Assembly (NCBI GenBank): GCA_016187935.1
Contig: JACPIU010000007.1
Location: 34,305-98,304, forward strand
DNA: 64,000 bases
Direction of reading: 5' to 3'
DNA from: Bdellovibrio sp.
Lineage (GTDB): Bacteria > Bdellovibrionota > Bacteriovoracia > Bacteriovoracales > Bacteriovoracaceae
The translations under genes and the position numbers were made by a program. Below, in pieces: positions 45,488-54,536 of the stretch; positions within the stretch are counted from its first letter, which is position 1; each line of letters starts with the position of its first letter. The notes below the pieces were generated by a model. The model was not told where the DNA came from and made no database searches. It saw nothing but the letters and a program-made list of their open reading frames with translations.

Positions 45488-46036
45488 ATGAGTGATTTCC
45501 AAATATATGCCCGTTCGATGATCATGAGCTTGATTTTGGCGCTCTCACTGGCAAGTCCAAATTTGCCCATGGCCCAAGATAAAAATCAAGAGATCGATCG
45601 ATTAAAAGTACAAATCCAAGAAGAGAACAAACTTAGCATGAAAGAGATTGACGTTTTAGAACCAGAACTACGCAGGCATCTGCAGAACAAAGGTCATGGA
45701 GATACTGTGAGGGCATTGGTGCATAACTCTCTTCAAAACGGCTGCAAAGGAACCTGCCTTGGAGAAGCTCTTCGGACATTAAATCGATCAATGTCCAAGG
45801 GGCTTACACATAAAGAAGCTCTGGAGATGGTAACGGGCCAAATGCGCCAAGAGATGCAAGAGAGAGATAGAAAACAGCTCAAATGGAGCGATCAGGAATT
45901 TGGCGAGAGAATTCGCACGAAAATGGAGGCCCGACTGATCGAACGCGAACGTTTGCATGAAAGAAAAATGGATCGCAAAGATATGAAGGGAATGAAACAT
46001 CAAAAGCCACAATCAAGTGGTGGGATGAAACGATAA
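45488..46036 (+). CDS. Small exported helical protein, Met/Lys/Arg-rich C-terminus
   Basis: Start set at ATG 45488 (MSDFQIYARS), after GGAGAAG; the upstream ATG 45455 lacks a site. The 182-residue protein has a signal peptide to about residue 30 (PMAQ), then helices with two Cys in GCKGTC, and a strongly charged tail (RKMDRKDMKGMKHQK) rich in Met, Lys and His that could bind metal ions or nucleic acid. No family recognised. The next gene starts directly after its stop codon. Confidence 0.65.
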   Translation: MSDFQIYARSMIMSLILALSLASPNLPMAQDKNQEIDRLKVQIQEENKLSMKEIDVLEPELRRHLQNKGHGDTVRALVHNSLQNGCKGTCLGEALRTLNRSMSKGLTHKEALEMVTGQMRQEMQERDRKQLKWSDQEFGERIRTKMEARLIERERLHERKMDRKDMKGMKHQKPQSSGGMKR

Positions 46037-46867
46037 TTGAAGCCAAGCTGGATAATTGTTCTCTTTATACTTATGGCAAAAATGTCTGCCCTGGCCAACA
46101 CTCCTAAACTTTCACTAGATGTGGGAGGAGAATATGGTCATGTAAGTAATTTAAATAACGCCACCAATGATGATCTTAAAGAAGGCTCCAATTTTACCGC
46201 AGCATGGGCCACCATAGCAATTTCAACTGTTGTTGCTAAAAAGTTAGATTTATTTCTCATGGGTAGTTATGATCTCGTTAACTATGAAAAATTCAACGAT
46301 CTTAGTTTGAATGCAATGACAGTAGAGGGAGGTCTTCTTTTTTCGATTAAAGAACCTTGGTTATTTAAGATATTTCTAAATGGTGGAATCCGAGATTATG
46401 GCGATAGCGATAGAGATTCAGTAATTTATGGCATGTTATTTTCACTCACTCATAAAACATTTTCGAAGTTTAGGTCAAAAGTGGCTTATCGTTATTCCGA
46501 TAATAATGCCAACGAATCGGTTTATAGCTATTCATCCAATAAAATCACTTTCAGCGGCGAATGGCAGATCACTTCGCAGGGATATCTGACCCTCGATTAT
46601 TCCAGCGAATTTAGGGAAGCTATCTTTTATGAAACATCGACACCATCAACCCAACCCCCTCGTGGGAGAAGGCCTTCTCGAACATTTGGAACGGACCAAG
46701 TGGCCTTCAAGGAAGACACAACATCAAATAGCATTTCGATTTTCTGGGACCAGTCTTTATACAAAGGGTTTTACGGCCAAGCCGGATATTCTCATTTCTG
46801 GGCTAAGAGCGATTTGGGAAAATACACTGGAGAAACAATCTCTGTCGGAATCGGCCATGAATTTTAA
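46037..46867 (+). CDS. Outer-membrane beta-barrel protein
   Basis: Starts at a TTG directly after the stop of the preceding gene, so the two are translationally linked. A 276-residue protein with a signal peptide (to about residue 20, SALA) and about ten amphipathic strands with aromatic girdle residues (GVGGEYGHV..., SYDLVNYEKF), ending in Phe (VGIGHEF), as expected for a BamA-inserted barrel. Function unknown; a small porin or structural barrel is likely. Confidence 0.72.
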   Translation: MKPSWIIVLFILMAKMSALANTPKLSLDVGGEYGHVSNLNNATNDDLKEGSNFTAAWATIAISTVVAKKLDLFLMGSYDLVNYEKFNDLSLNAMTVEGGLLFSIKEPWLFKIFLNGGIRDYGDSDRDSVIYGMLFSLTHKTFSKFRSKVAYRYSDNNANESVYSYSSNKITFSGEWQITSQGYLTLDYSSEFREAIFYETSTPSTQPPRGRRPSRTFGTDQVAFKEDTTSNSISIFWDQSLYKGFYGQAGYSHFWAKSDLGKYTGETISVGIGHEF

Positions 46868-46883
46868 AAATGGCCTGCCTAAT

Positions 46884-47552
46884 TCAGGTTGAAAATACTC
46901 CGGCCTTTGAGCGATGACGCTGAAAAAAATAATAGATGATGCCAAAAGCAACACCCCCAAGATGGGCACCATAACCGATAGGGAGTTCATGTCCTTTGGC
47001 CTGGGAGATCAGCCCCCAAAGATCAAGAGCCGACAAGGTCAAGGCACCGCTCAGAGCGGGGATGGGAATAAGTCCAAAAAGATAAATTTTTTCCTTTGGG
47101 AACAAAAGCGCAAAAACAATAACAATGGCCGAGATGGCACCTGATGCCCCCAATGCAGGAATCTCGGGCCGATGTAAAATCAAAGCGCAAACTAGAGCGT
47201 GACTCAAGGAACTGAATATTCCGGCAATAAGATAGAATTTGAAAAATTTTTTAAATCCAAGAAGCTTCTCCAATACTGAACCAAAACCAAAAAAAACATA
47301 CATGTTAATAAAAAGGTGCCACAACAGATTATGGGAAAACACCGAAGTTATCAGAGTCCAAACACGCCCCTCGGTAAGCGCTGTCCAGCTGATCAGAAAA
47401 TTATTAATCATAAATAATGGCATTGGAAATCCAATCAGAAACCACAAAATATAAACAACGATATTAATTTTTATAATGATTTCGACCGCAGTTCTTCGAT
47501 TATTTTCTTGAACTGTGTATTGGGTTGGTCTAGAGGGTAATTGCTGATCCAT
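46884..47552 (-). CDS. Rhomboid-family intramembrane serine protease
   Basis: Start placed at ATG 47552 (MDQQLPSRP). A 222-residue membrane protein with six or seven segments. The catalytic GASG motif (Ser 137) and the partner His in YGAHLGG (His 197) are present, as is the WRxxT-like VWTLITSVFSH segment and a HxxxN-like stretch (HLFINMYVF). Rhomboids cleave single-pass membrane proteins within the bilayer. Next to a PrsW-type protease gene transcribed in the same direction. Confidence 0.9.
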   Translation of the reverse strand: MDQQLPSRPTQYTVQENNRRTAVEIIIKINIVVYILWFLIGFPMPLFMINNFLISWTALTEGRVWTLITSVFSHNLLWHLFINMYVFFGFGSVLEKLLGFKKFFKFYLIAGIFSSLSHALVCALILHRPEIPALGASGAISAIVIVFALLFPKEKIYLFGLIPIPALSGALTLSALDLWGLISQAKGHELPIGYGAHLGGVAFGIIYYFFQRHRSKAGVFST

Positions 47553-47716
47553 TTGTATTGAATATTTGTACTGCAAACAGGCCAATTCATAAACATGAAG
47601 CACTATTTACGGAGGTGATTATAATCACTGTGAGAAATGGTAACGGCTGCAGCATTGGTAATTATATATTTTTTCGCGACAAAGCATTGAAGCAGTTTTC
47701 TTTAATGAACCACCAT

Positions 47717-48916
47717 CTAAGCCTTTAATTTAAGGGCCAATAATACCCAAGTAAGCAGCCCCACCGAAGCAAAAGTCAGAAATAAGACCATAACAATTTT
47801 GAACCCGACACTGCTTATTGCATCCCGGTATTTTGCATTGATAATTCCATCTTCTGAGGCAAGTATCGGTCGCGTGCCAAAAATAAAACTGAAAGTGGCA
47901 CCGTTCTCAAAAACCTTGCGAAAATCTTCAGCTAATTTCTCAACTAAAGGACTTGCCTCATTGATAATGATCTTTCGATGAGCGTTGTAATTCTTGTCGT
48001 GAATCTCATGGAAAAAAAAGTCCAGCTTACTTTTCAGATCATCATCTCTTCCAATAAATACTGAATAATAAGGGAGAAAATAGTGTAGGAAGTTTCCGGC
48101 CTTTTTTTCTGGAAGGATGATACTTTGACACGATTGGCACTCTTCAATAGTGGCATTTTGAAGAATGTAGGAATTGTGTATCGAATCCTTGTCGCAATTG
48201 ACACAGTATTTTGAATTTGTGGCGATGGAATTTAATAGCGCCGCGGACATGCTTCTCCTGTATGGGGAATTGAGCAAGGTATATCCAAAAACCTTTTTCC
48301 CCCAAAATATTACGAGTATGATCAACACAAATAATTGCGATACATGGATGATCCCGAGAAAGACCAGTGCATCAAACAATCCATGGAAGAAACTTGCGAG
48401 CAACATGGCCTTGCAGATGCTTCGTAAAATTCTATCGTTCCCAATATTGGTGGCAAAAACGAGTGCCACCATTGTCGAAAAAATGATATGCATTGGAGTT
48501 GCCGTCACAATTCTAATTCCCAGTAAGAATGGCGCACCCATGGCATAGGCCAAGTTTTCAAGCAGAGAGAATCCAAGCGCCACGCAACTCATATAGATAA
48601 CGGCATCAACCGGTTCATCGAAATGAACTTTAAAAAAGCGGATAAATAATAAAAATCCGATTAGTTTAGATGATTCTTCAATCGGGCCAGTAAAAAGAAA
48701 AAAATTAAGGATTTGTATTCCCTTATAAAGGCCCATCTTCTGAAGCACAAAACCTGAAGCCAATGTGATGCCAACCGAGATACTGCCTCCCAAAACAGTA
48801 GCAATAACCATCTGCCGAAGGGGTTCCGGACGATATAAATCTTGTTTCCGAATCACATGCACCAGCCAAAAACCAAGGCCTATATTTGCAATGATAAGAA
48901 AAAAGCCTACTCCCAT
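47717..48916 (-). CDS. PrsW-family intramembrane metalloprotease with zinc-ribbon tail
   Basis: Start set at ATG 48916, after AAGGAG; the longer frame lacks a site and would overlap the HD gene further. A 399-residue protein with about eight membrane segments and the PrsW motifs GPIEESSK (E-E-x-x-K), FSLLEN and a late His in SFFHG. PrsW cleaves anti-sigma factors in Bacillus. Two C-x-x-C pairs (about residues 240-265) form a small cytoplasmic zinc ribbon, and one more membrane segment ends the protein. Overlaps the HD-domain gene by 10 bases, so the two are probably co-expressed. Confidence 0.85.
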   Translation of the reverse strand: MGVGFFLIIANIGLGFWLVHVIRKQDLYRPEPLRQMVIATVLGGSISVGITLASGFVLQKMGLYKGIQILNFFLFTGPIEESSKLIGFLLFIRFFKVHFDEPVDAVIYMSCVALGFSLLENLAYAMGAPFLLGIRIVTATPMHIIFSTMVALVFATNIGNDRILRSICKAMLLASFFHGLFDALVFLGIIHVSQLFVLIILVIFWGKKVFGYTLLNSPYRRSMSAALLNSIATNSKYCVNCDKDSIHNSYILQNATIEECQSCQSIILPEKKAGNFLHYFLPYYSVFIGRDDDLKSKLDFFFHEIHDKNYNAHRKIIINEASPLVEKLAEDFRKVFENGATFSFIFGTRPILASEDGIINAKYRDAISSVGFKIVMVLFLTFASVGLLTWVLLALKLKA

Positions 48917-49584
48917 GTCCACTCCTTGGAAGATTGAAGGCCCTGGACAGGGCCAATTTCCAAATTCAAACATGCTAAATAAGACTTCATCACTTTTAAT
49001 CTTCTTTGTCCTTCTTCAATTCCAGAATCGGTCTTAAGAGTTTCAGCCGTTTTGAAGAGTTTGATAAAAAAATGATCAATGGTAAATTGTTGATCGTTAG
49101 GCGATCTGATTTTGCAAAATGGATCTTGAGGACAATAGAACGCTCTCTGCAGAAGTCCCGAAGTCGCAAAGCATCTGGCGATTCCAATAGCTCCCAAGCC
49201 ATCAAGCCTGTCAGCATCTTGAACGATCTTGGCCTCGATGGTTTTGACCTCAATATTGGCACTAAAACTATGCCCTTCGATAGCATGGGCAATGTCATCA
49301 AAATATTTATCCGGATAATTAATCGATCTCAAAAACTCGATCGCTTTCGCAGCGGATAAGCGCGAGGCCTGACTACGAAGGGGACTATTTTTAGGCACGA
49401 TGACAAGATCGTGAAACCAAGCTGCAGGAATTACGATTTCAGGCTTACCTCTTTCCCGCTCACAAAGATGTTTGGCAAGTGAGACAACTCTTTTAAAATG
49501 CAGAAGATCATGGGCGGGATCAGCCGATGAGGCCACCTCAGATATTTTCGATTCAAACTTGACTTCCCAATTTGCAAGCGACAC
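48907..49584 (-). CDS. HD-domain phosphohydrolase (YedJ-like)
   Basis: A 225-residue cytoplasmic protein. HDLLHFKRVVSLAKHL gives the first His; AWFHDLV has the HD pair; EGHSF and QDADRLD supply the later metal ligands of the HD superfamily, and LGAIGIARCF matches the YedJ group. HD proteins hydrolyse nucleotides or cyclic nucleotides; the substrate is unknown. Sits one base after the 3-methyladenine glycosylase gene and overlaps the PrsW gene. Confidence 0.85.
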   Translation of the reverse strand: MSLANWEVKFESKISEVASSADPAHDLLHFKRVVSLAKHLCERERGKPEIVIPAAWFHDLVIVPKNSPLRSQASRLSAAKAIEFLRSINYPDKYFDDIAHAIEGHSFSANIEVKTIEAKIVQDADRLDGLGAIGIARCFATSGLLQRAFYCPQDPFCKIRSPNDQQFTIDHFFIKLFKTAETLKTDSGIEEGQRRLKVMKSYLACLNLEIGPVQGLQSSKEWTWE

Positions 49585-49585
49585 A

Positions 49586-50167
49586 TCAATTCTCCAGAGA
49601 ATGACCTACTGCCTTATGTCGAAAACAAGTCACCACATGGTCATTTACCATACCAATGGCCTGCATGTAAGCATAGCAGATTGTTGTCCCTACAAAACGA
49701 AATCCACGTTCTTTCAAATCCTGACTCATCACATCTGATTCGGTTGTTCTGGTTGGAATATCCTTTAGCGTTTGACGCTGCTTTTGAGCAGTTCTCTTTG
49801 GAGCGAACTGCCAGATGTATTTGCTGAATGAACCAAATTCTTTCTGCACACGAAGAAAGGCCTTGGCATTTGAAATAACGGATTCTATCTTCAATCTATT
49901 TCGCACAATGCCTTCATTCTTCAAAAGGGTCTTCACCTTTTTTGCGTCAAAGCGGGATATTTTTTTTGCATCAAAATTAGCGAAAGCTTTCCGGTAATTT
50001 TCGCGTTTTTTAAGAATGGTGATCCAACTCAATCCTGCTTGTGCGCCTTCCAATATGAGCATTTCAAATAAAGTTCTATCGTCATACTTAGGTACTCCCC
50101 ACTCATGATCATGATACTCCCAGTAGAGCGGATCGGTAGTGGCCCAAGGACAGCGAGATGTATTCAT
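49586..50167 (-). CDS. tag: DNA-3-methyladenine glycosylase I
   Basis: Start set at ATG 50167 (MNTSRCPWA), after AAAAAGGAT; this agrees with the N-terminus of the family. The 193-residue enzyme removes 3-methyladenine from alkylated DNA. Recognised by CPWATTDPLYWEYHDHEWG, FEMLILEGAQAGLSW, the catalytic region NRLKIESVISNA, and the C-terminal zinc-ligand segment DHVVTCFRH. Full length for the family. Adjacent HD and methyltransferase genes on the same strand may be expressed with it. Confidence 0.93.
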   Translation of the reverse strand: MNTSRCPWATTDPLYWEYHDHEWGVPKYDDRTLFEMLILEGAQAGLSWITILKKRENYRKAFANFDAKKISRFDAKKVKTLLKNEGIVRNRLKIESVISNAKAFLRVQKEFGSFSKYIWQFAPKRTAQKQRQTLKDIPTRTTESDVMSQDLKERGFRFVGTTICYAYMQAIGMVNDHVVTCFRHKAVGHSLEN

Positions 50168-50203
50168 TTTTATATCCTTTTTCATGAAGAACAGCGTTTG
50201 AAA

Positions 50204-50947
50204 TCACTTGTTCGCACGACAAAAAGTAATGACAAAAATTTCCCGTGCATCAAAATGAGACAATTCAGAACTGCTGGGTATTTTTTCAATTTGAACCTCA
50301 TGAACAAAACCTTGCTGTTCCATGATGGAGACAAAGCGCTGGAGTTGACCTCGACCTTGATCGGCCACGATGATTTTCCCACCTGGCAGGCACCAGCGGG
50401 TAAGCGCGCTAGCGACTTCTTCAGGATGGCGACCTTCATAAAGCACATCTGAAGCCATGACCACTGAAAAGCGTTGGGTAACCAAACTCTCACGCCAATC
50501 CAGCGAATAGTAATTTAAATTAAAACGTTCAAGCTGGTTATGGCGACAATTAAAATTGAACATGGCCTTCACATCTTGGTGAAAATCACTGGCAACAACT
50601 TTTGCTCCTCGTTGGGCCGCTATCATGGATGGCAATGCCAGACCGGCCCCCAATTCGAGCATATCAACATCATGCAAAGGTCGCTGGGCCAAAAATTGGG
50701 CCAGGCCCAAGGCGGATGGCCACAATTGCCCAAAATAGGGACAAAGGTTTTCGGCAAAAACCTGATCATAGAGACGCTCCCTTTGCCCACAATGCTTTTT
50801 TTCCAGTGTCTGACAGAGCAGATCCACCGCTTCATCGAGATTTCGGATGGTGGCCAGTTGTAAGCGGTACTCCCCAACGCTCACCGTTCGCAGGATGAGT
50901 TCATAGGGAAGTCCAAGAGATATGGTCTTCATATCGAGCATGGCCAT
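50204..50947 (-). CDS. Class I SAM-dependent methyltransferase (METTL21/Nnt1-like)
   Basis: A 247-residue protein with motif I MLELGAGLALPSMIAAQRGA, motif II VVASDFHQD, and the later VVMASDVLYEG typical of the lysine/nicotinamide methyltransferase-like group. FGQLWPSALGLAQFL precedes motif I, as in METTL21-type enzymes that act on proteins. The substrate is unknown. Starts at 50947, 56 bases after the GlmS-like gene. Confidence 0.82.
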   Translation of the reverse strand: MAMLDMKTISLGLPYELILRTVSVGEYRLQLATIRNLDEAVDLLCQTLEKKHCGQRERLYDQVFAENLCPYFGQLWPSALGLAQFLAQRPLHDVDMLELGAGLALPSMIAAQRGAKVVASDFHQDVKAMFNFNCRHNQLERFNLNYYSLDWRESLVTQRFSVVMASDVLYEGRHPEEVASALTRWCLPGGKIIVADQGRGQLQRFVSIMEQQGFVHEVQIEKIPSSSELSHFDAREIFVITFCRANK

Positions 50948-51001
50948 TCATAGCAAGGGCCATGCTCATTCGGCAATGGGTAAAAAACATTTCAACAGAA
51001 A

Positions 51002-52207
51002 CTATTCGACTGTCAGAGACTTGGCCAAGTGTCTGGGCCTATCAATGTCCGTGCCAAGCACCTTTGCCGTGTGGTAGGCCCAGAACTGAAGCGCGATGGA
51101 CGAGAGAATGGGCATCAGTGTTTCCGGAACGGAAGGAAGCTGGAAAAAATCCTGGCACTCCTCACGCAGTTCGCAATCTCCCTCGCTCCCCAATCCAATG
51201 ATTCTCCCGCCACGCGCCCGAATTTCGCGCACGTTGGACATGATCTTTGAATACTGCGCATCTTTGGGGGCCAAGGCGATGACAGGCGTCGCCTTATTTA
51301 CCAGGGCCAGCGTGCCATGCTTCAGGTCTCCGCCGGCCATTCCTTCGGCGTGAATATAGGAAATTTCCTTCAGCTTCAGTGCCCCTTCCATAGCAATAGG
51401 GTGATGCCAATTGCGCCCGATAAACAACACAGAGGAAACCGATGCATATTTCGCTGCCGCCGCTCTAAATAGCTCTTCGTCGTCCAGCACCTGAGACACT
51501 TTCCCAGGAAGATCCGCTAGCTCGGCAAGCTTTTGTTTGAGTGCGTCCTTGCTGATCAGACCGCGATTTCTTCCGCACGCCAGTGAGAATAGATACAGGC
51601 ACAGCACCATAGCGGTGAAAGATTTGGTCGCTGTCACACTTATCTCGGGGCCGCAATGCAAGAGAATAGTTTTAGAAGCAAGCCGCACCAGCGCCGAGTG
51701 GCCATGATTGCATACGGCAACGATTTGACAACCGGCCACTCTGGCCTTCTGAACACAAGCGAGCGTGTCGGCGGTCTCTCCCGATTGAGAGATGGCAATG
51801 ACCAGTGTCTTTGGTGAAAGCCCCTGCCCTGAATACCTCGATTCACTGGCCATCTCGACGGTGATAGGTAGGCGCGTGACAAGTTCCAAATACTTCTTTC
51901 CCAAAAATCCGGCGTGAAAGGCCGATCCACAACCGACGATATGCACATGGGCAACTTTCCCGAGATTCAATCCGGTTACATCAACTGCTTGGGCCAGTTC
52001 TAGGCCATGCACATACTGGCACAAAATCGTTCGCACTACCTCACTTTGTTCATGCATCTCTTTATGCATGAAATGTTCATATTCACCCAAGGTCACGCCT
52101 TTTGATTCCAGCGGAGCGGGTATGAATGTCGCTTCAATTCTGGTGCCGTTCCTCCTGAAACAAAATGCATGAAGAAGCATCCAATCAGACCTTCGCCCGT
52201 CGGACAC
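51002..52207 (-). CDS. GlmS-like isomerase domain (two SIS modules), glutaminase domain missing
   Basis: Homologous to the C-terminal part of glucosamine-6-phosphate synthase: EHFMHKEMHEQSEVVRTIL, VHIVGCGSAFHAGFLGKKY, AISQSGETADTLA, IGRNWHHPIAMEGALKLKE and the end DRPRHLAKSLTVE. Intact GlmS is about 610 residues and begins with Cys 2 of the glutaminase; here 401 residues start with about 40 unrelated residues from a GTG at 52207. The glutaminase is not found upstream in any frame. The protein could act with free ammonia, in the reverse direction, or be inactive. Its GC content seems higher than its neighbours', which suggests transfer. Confidence 0.8.
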   Translation of the reverse strand: MSDGRRSDWMLLHAFCFRRNGTRIEATFIPAPLESKGVTLGEYEHFMHKEMHEQSEVVRTILCQYVHGLELAQAVDVTGLNLGKVAHVHIVGCGSAFHAGFLGKKYLELVTRLPITVEMASESRYSGQGLSPKTLVIAISQSGETADTLACVQKARVAGCQIVAVCNHGHSALVRLASKTILLHCGPEISVTATKSFTAMVLCLYLFSLACGRNRGLISKDALKQKLAELADLPGKVSQVLDDEELFRAAAAKYASVSSVLFIGRNWHHPIAMEGALKLKEISYIHAEGMAGGDLKHGTLALVNKATPVIALAPKDAQYSKIMSNVREIRARGGRIIGLGSEGDCELREECQDFFQLPSVPETLMPILSSIALQFWAYHTAKVLGTDIDRPRHLAKSLTVE

Positions 52208-52534
52208 ACCGATGCATCTTGCCCAATCGGCAAATTAAATTTTGCGGTTATTGGAAGGATTTTACTGATGAAACCGACACTGAATGCTACTGGTGAATCT
52301 TTTCCTCTGATCTCGCGATCAGGTCTTGCAATTCACCTCTAAGGTCGAGCAGACCTTCAGGGTACCCGCCGAAAATTCGATAAGCCCTGTCCTCGTCACC
52401 TGGCCGCTACCAGATCTGGCGCTAATCATCTTCCAAGTGTCAGTATAACGCCAGTCAAACCTGTTCGCAATCAGGATTCATTTCAGTGACAATGGTCATC
52501 GCAAAGTAGACGGAACGATGCAGGAAGTTTCTCT
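52208..52534 (-). other. Gap with short coding-like remnants
   Basis: No intact gene. On the minus strand one frame reads FDWRYTDTWKMISARSGSG and on to a stop near 52340; an overlapping frame reads RAYRIFGGYPEGLLDLRGEL and on to a stop near 52294. Both look like protein but lie in different frames, so at least one is decayed. Probably the scar of the event that brought in the truncated GlmS-like gene. Confidence 0.35.
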
Positions 52535-52996
52535 TCAATCTGCATTCTGCCATACCCATTCCCAGTCAAAATAGATCGCGGCAAATAATAGCGCAGAAAG
52601 GGCCAATAAAAAGGCACAAGTCGCGCCGTATTTTTTTTGTTTGGAGACAATATATATCGATGCATTTAGAAGAGTTTCTTTTTCTGATTTAATGCCAAAG
52701 ATTTCTTTTTTCTGCCCAATGCCTAAGAAAGGAGGAGCAAGCCAAAATGTCAGACGTGCAGGCGGAGTTACACTCGCCTTGATTGTTTGATAAAGAGGTT
52801 GAATTTCATGACTATCACCCGAAACAATATAGGGCCCTGTCTCATTTTTGGCCAAGAACTGAATATCTTGCTCAAACGACTTGGTTTGGTCTAAAACGAT
52901 GGAGTGCACTTCTACTTCCACCATACGCATCGAACTTTCAAACGGTATTATAAGCAGGTGTCCCAAAGCGCTGATGAGAAAACTACCAGCAATCAC
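52535..52996 (-). CDS. Hypothetical inner-membrane protein
   Basis: A 153-residue protein, if started at GTG 52996, with a membrane segment at each end (ISALGHLLIIPF and CAFLLALSALLFAAIYF) and a periplasmic middle part. The frame is open upstream to a TAA at 53078-53080, which is the stop of the preceding lipoprotein gene in the same frame. The 27 codons between read Lys/Arg-rich (KKKKTPKHRVKKKGWRDRW), a sensible cytoplasmic anchor, but they contain no ATG, GTG or TTG. The true start may be non-canonical, or some read-through may occur. No family recognised. Confidence 0.6.
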   Translation of the reverse strand: MIAGSFLISALGHLLIIPFESSMRMVEVEVHSIVLDQTKSFEQDIQFLAKNETGPYIVSGDSHEIQPLYQTIKASVTPPARLTFWLAPPFLGIGQKKEIFGIKSEKETLLNASIYIVSKQKKYGATCAFLLALSALLFAAIYFDWEWVWQNAD

Positions 52997-53077
52997 AAAT
53001 TCAAGCCATCGATCACGCCAACCCTTTTTTTTTACCCGATGCTTGGGCGTCTTCTTCTTTTTTATAACGCCCTCGAT

Positions 53078-53731
53078 TTAATTGGAATCTGTTTTGAAAA
53101 CGAGTGGAAAAGGCAGTTCAGATGACTTTTCGGGCACTCGTCCTTCTTTATACTTGGCATCTTTGCGCAAAATATAACCGGATAAAGCAATCATCTCAAG
53201 GCCATCGTATGAAAAATGTACTTTTGCCACGACTAAATTTCCACCAACTTCGTTGGCCAAGGCTTGGGCCATGTAACTTAGATCATTTAGTGAGTACGGT
53301 GAAAGTGTATGGCATGGCCATGCCGTGGGCGAAAGATAACGCCATAACGTTAAAGTTACCCAATTTAAGGGGACTTGCGGCCAGCATAAATATTTGCGCC
53401 AATTTCCCTCATAATCATCAAATTTGATCAATGGCCAACTGTCGATCGGTCTGCTGACATAGAAAGTTCCAAGAATCTGATGGGTCGATTCCTCCTGGAC
53501 AATGAGACGATTGTCTTGCAGAAATGTTCCTTCCGGAATTCCATTGATCACGACTTGCACTTGACCGATCTTGAGGCCCACCCCTCGATGCCATTCATAA
53601 CCTTGGGGAAGTTTGGTAGCATCGGAGGGGTACATCCCAATCCGTGCTGGCAGGCGACCACAACCTATGAGACATAAACTCAAAATAAATAGGATGACCG
53701 AGAGACTCGGTTTCTTATTCCACTTCAGCAA
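53078..53731 (-). CDS. Hypothetical lipoprotein
   Basis: A 217-residue protein with signal peptide and lipobox CLIGC (Cys 24). The mature part has many Trp, Tyr and Pro residues and two Cys, with a VTLTLWRYLSPTAWPCHTL segment in the middle. No family recognised. Its start overlaps the preceding lipoprotein gene by 17 bases, and the next gene follows in the same frame after its stop, so the three probably form one operon. Confidence 0.72.
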   Translation of the reverse strand: MLKWNKKPSLSVILFILSLCLIGCGRLPARIGMYPSDATKLPQGYEWHRGVGLKIGQVQVVINGIPEGTFLQDNRLIVQEESTHQILGTFYVSRPIDSWPLIKFDDYEGNWRKYLCWPQVPLNWVTLTLWRYLSPTAWPCHTLSPYSLNDLSYMAQALANEVGGNLVVAKVHFSYDGLEMIALSGYILRKDAKYKEGRVPEKSSELPFPLVFKTDSN

Positions 53732-54371
53732 TTATTCCTTGAATGGCTTCAGCTTCTTGCTGGCCCGAAATATCCACCGCCCAATGAGCGCGAAAGGATT
53801 GAGCAGGTGTCTGTCCTGGAGTTACCGCAAAGGGATGCACTTCACATTTTTCAAATTTTTCGGAAAGCATGGAAGGGCAACTCATATATTGTCTTACTAC
53901 AGGGACACCTACAAATTCCATCTCTGTACCTTTGTCCGTCTTCTTTAATTTGACAAAAACTTTGCTAAAAAGTTCCTGGTTGACAGTGCTTACCTGGGCG
54001 GGAGTCCGCGTGTTATCCCATTTGTATTCATATTTTTGGGTTGAAGAATTATAGGTATTTTTATATCCAGATTCGCCTCCTCCTGTGGAAAAAGTCTGAG
54101 ATTTATTGACCGTCTCGCTTTTAAAAACAACCAGGCATTCATTGTCTGAGCATTCCTTTTTTACAATTGAAAATTTTCGATCCTTACCGACCTTTATAAG
54201 TTTTTTTGTGGCATCTTCCGGTGAGACATTTTTTAAACTTAGCTGATGCGCTTTTCCCTGATTGAAATCCAATGAACTATGGGTAAAAGGAACTTGTTCA
54301 ACAAACCATGAGGCGCAGCTTACCCATGTGCCCAAAAAAATGAAGCCTGCAATTCTCATAAAAAAGGACAT
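53715..54371 (-). CDS. Hypothetical lipoprotein
   Basis: Start set at ATG 54371 (MSFFMRIAG), preceded by GAGGAGAAA. A 218-residue protein with a short signal ending in WVSC. Contains a Ser/Gly/Tyr-rich stretch (about residues 95-120) and paired Cys residues (KKECSDNEC; MSCPSMLSEKFEKCEV) that could form disulfides. First gene of a group of three envelope proteins on the minus strand. No family recognised. Confidence 0.7.
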   Translation of the reverse strand: MSFFMRIAGFIFLGTWVSCASWFVEQVPFTHSSLDFNQGKAHQLSLKNVSPEDATKKLIKVGKDRKFSIVKKECSDNECLVVFKSETVNKSQTFSTGGGESGYKNTYNSSTQKYEYKWDNTRTPAQVSTVNQELFSKVFVKLKKTDKGTEMEFVGVPVVRQYMSCPSMLSEKFEKCEVHPFAVTPGQTPAQSFRAHWAVDISGQQEAEAIQGIIAEVE

Positions 54372-54536
54372 ACTTTTCTCCTCTGCTATATTTGAGTACA
54401 TTTCGGCTAATTGATGTTTTTCTTTACTGCTTTCTCCTAACCTACTGGAATTTTTGCGCTAGTCTCAGCGAATTGGAAAGTTCCATGATGTTTCGTTTGT
54501 ATCAAGATATGACTCTGAATATCCGATAAATAAGTT

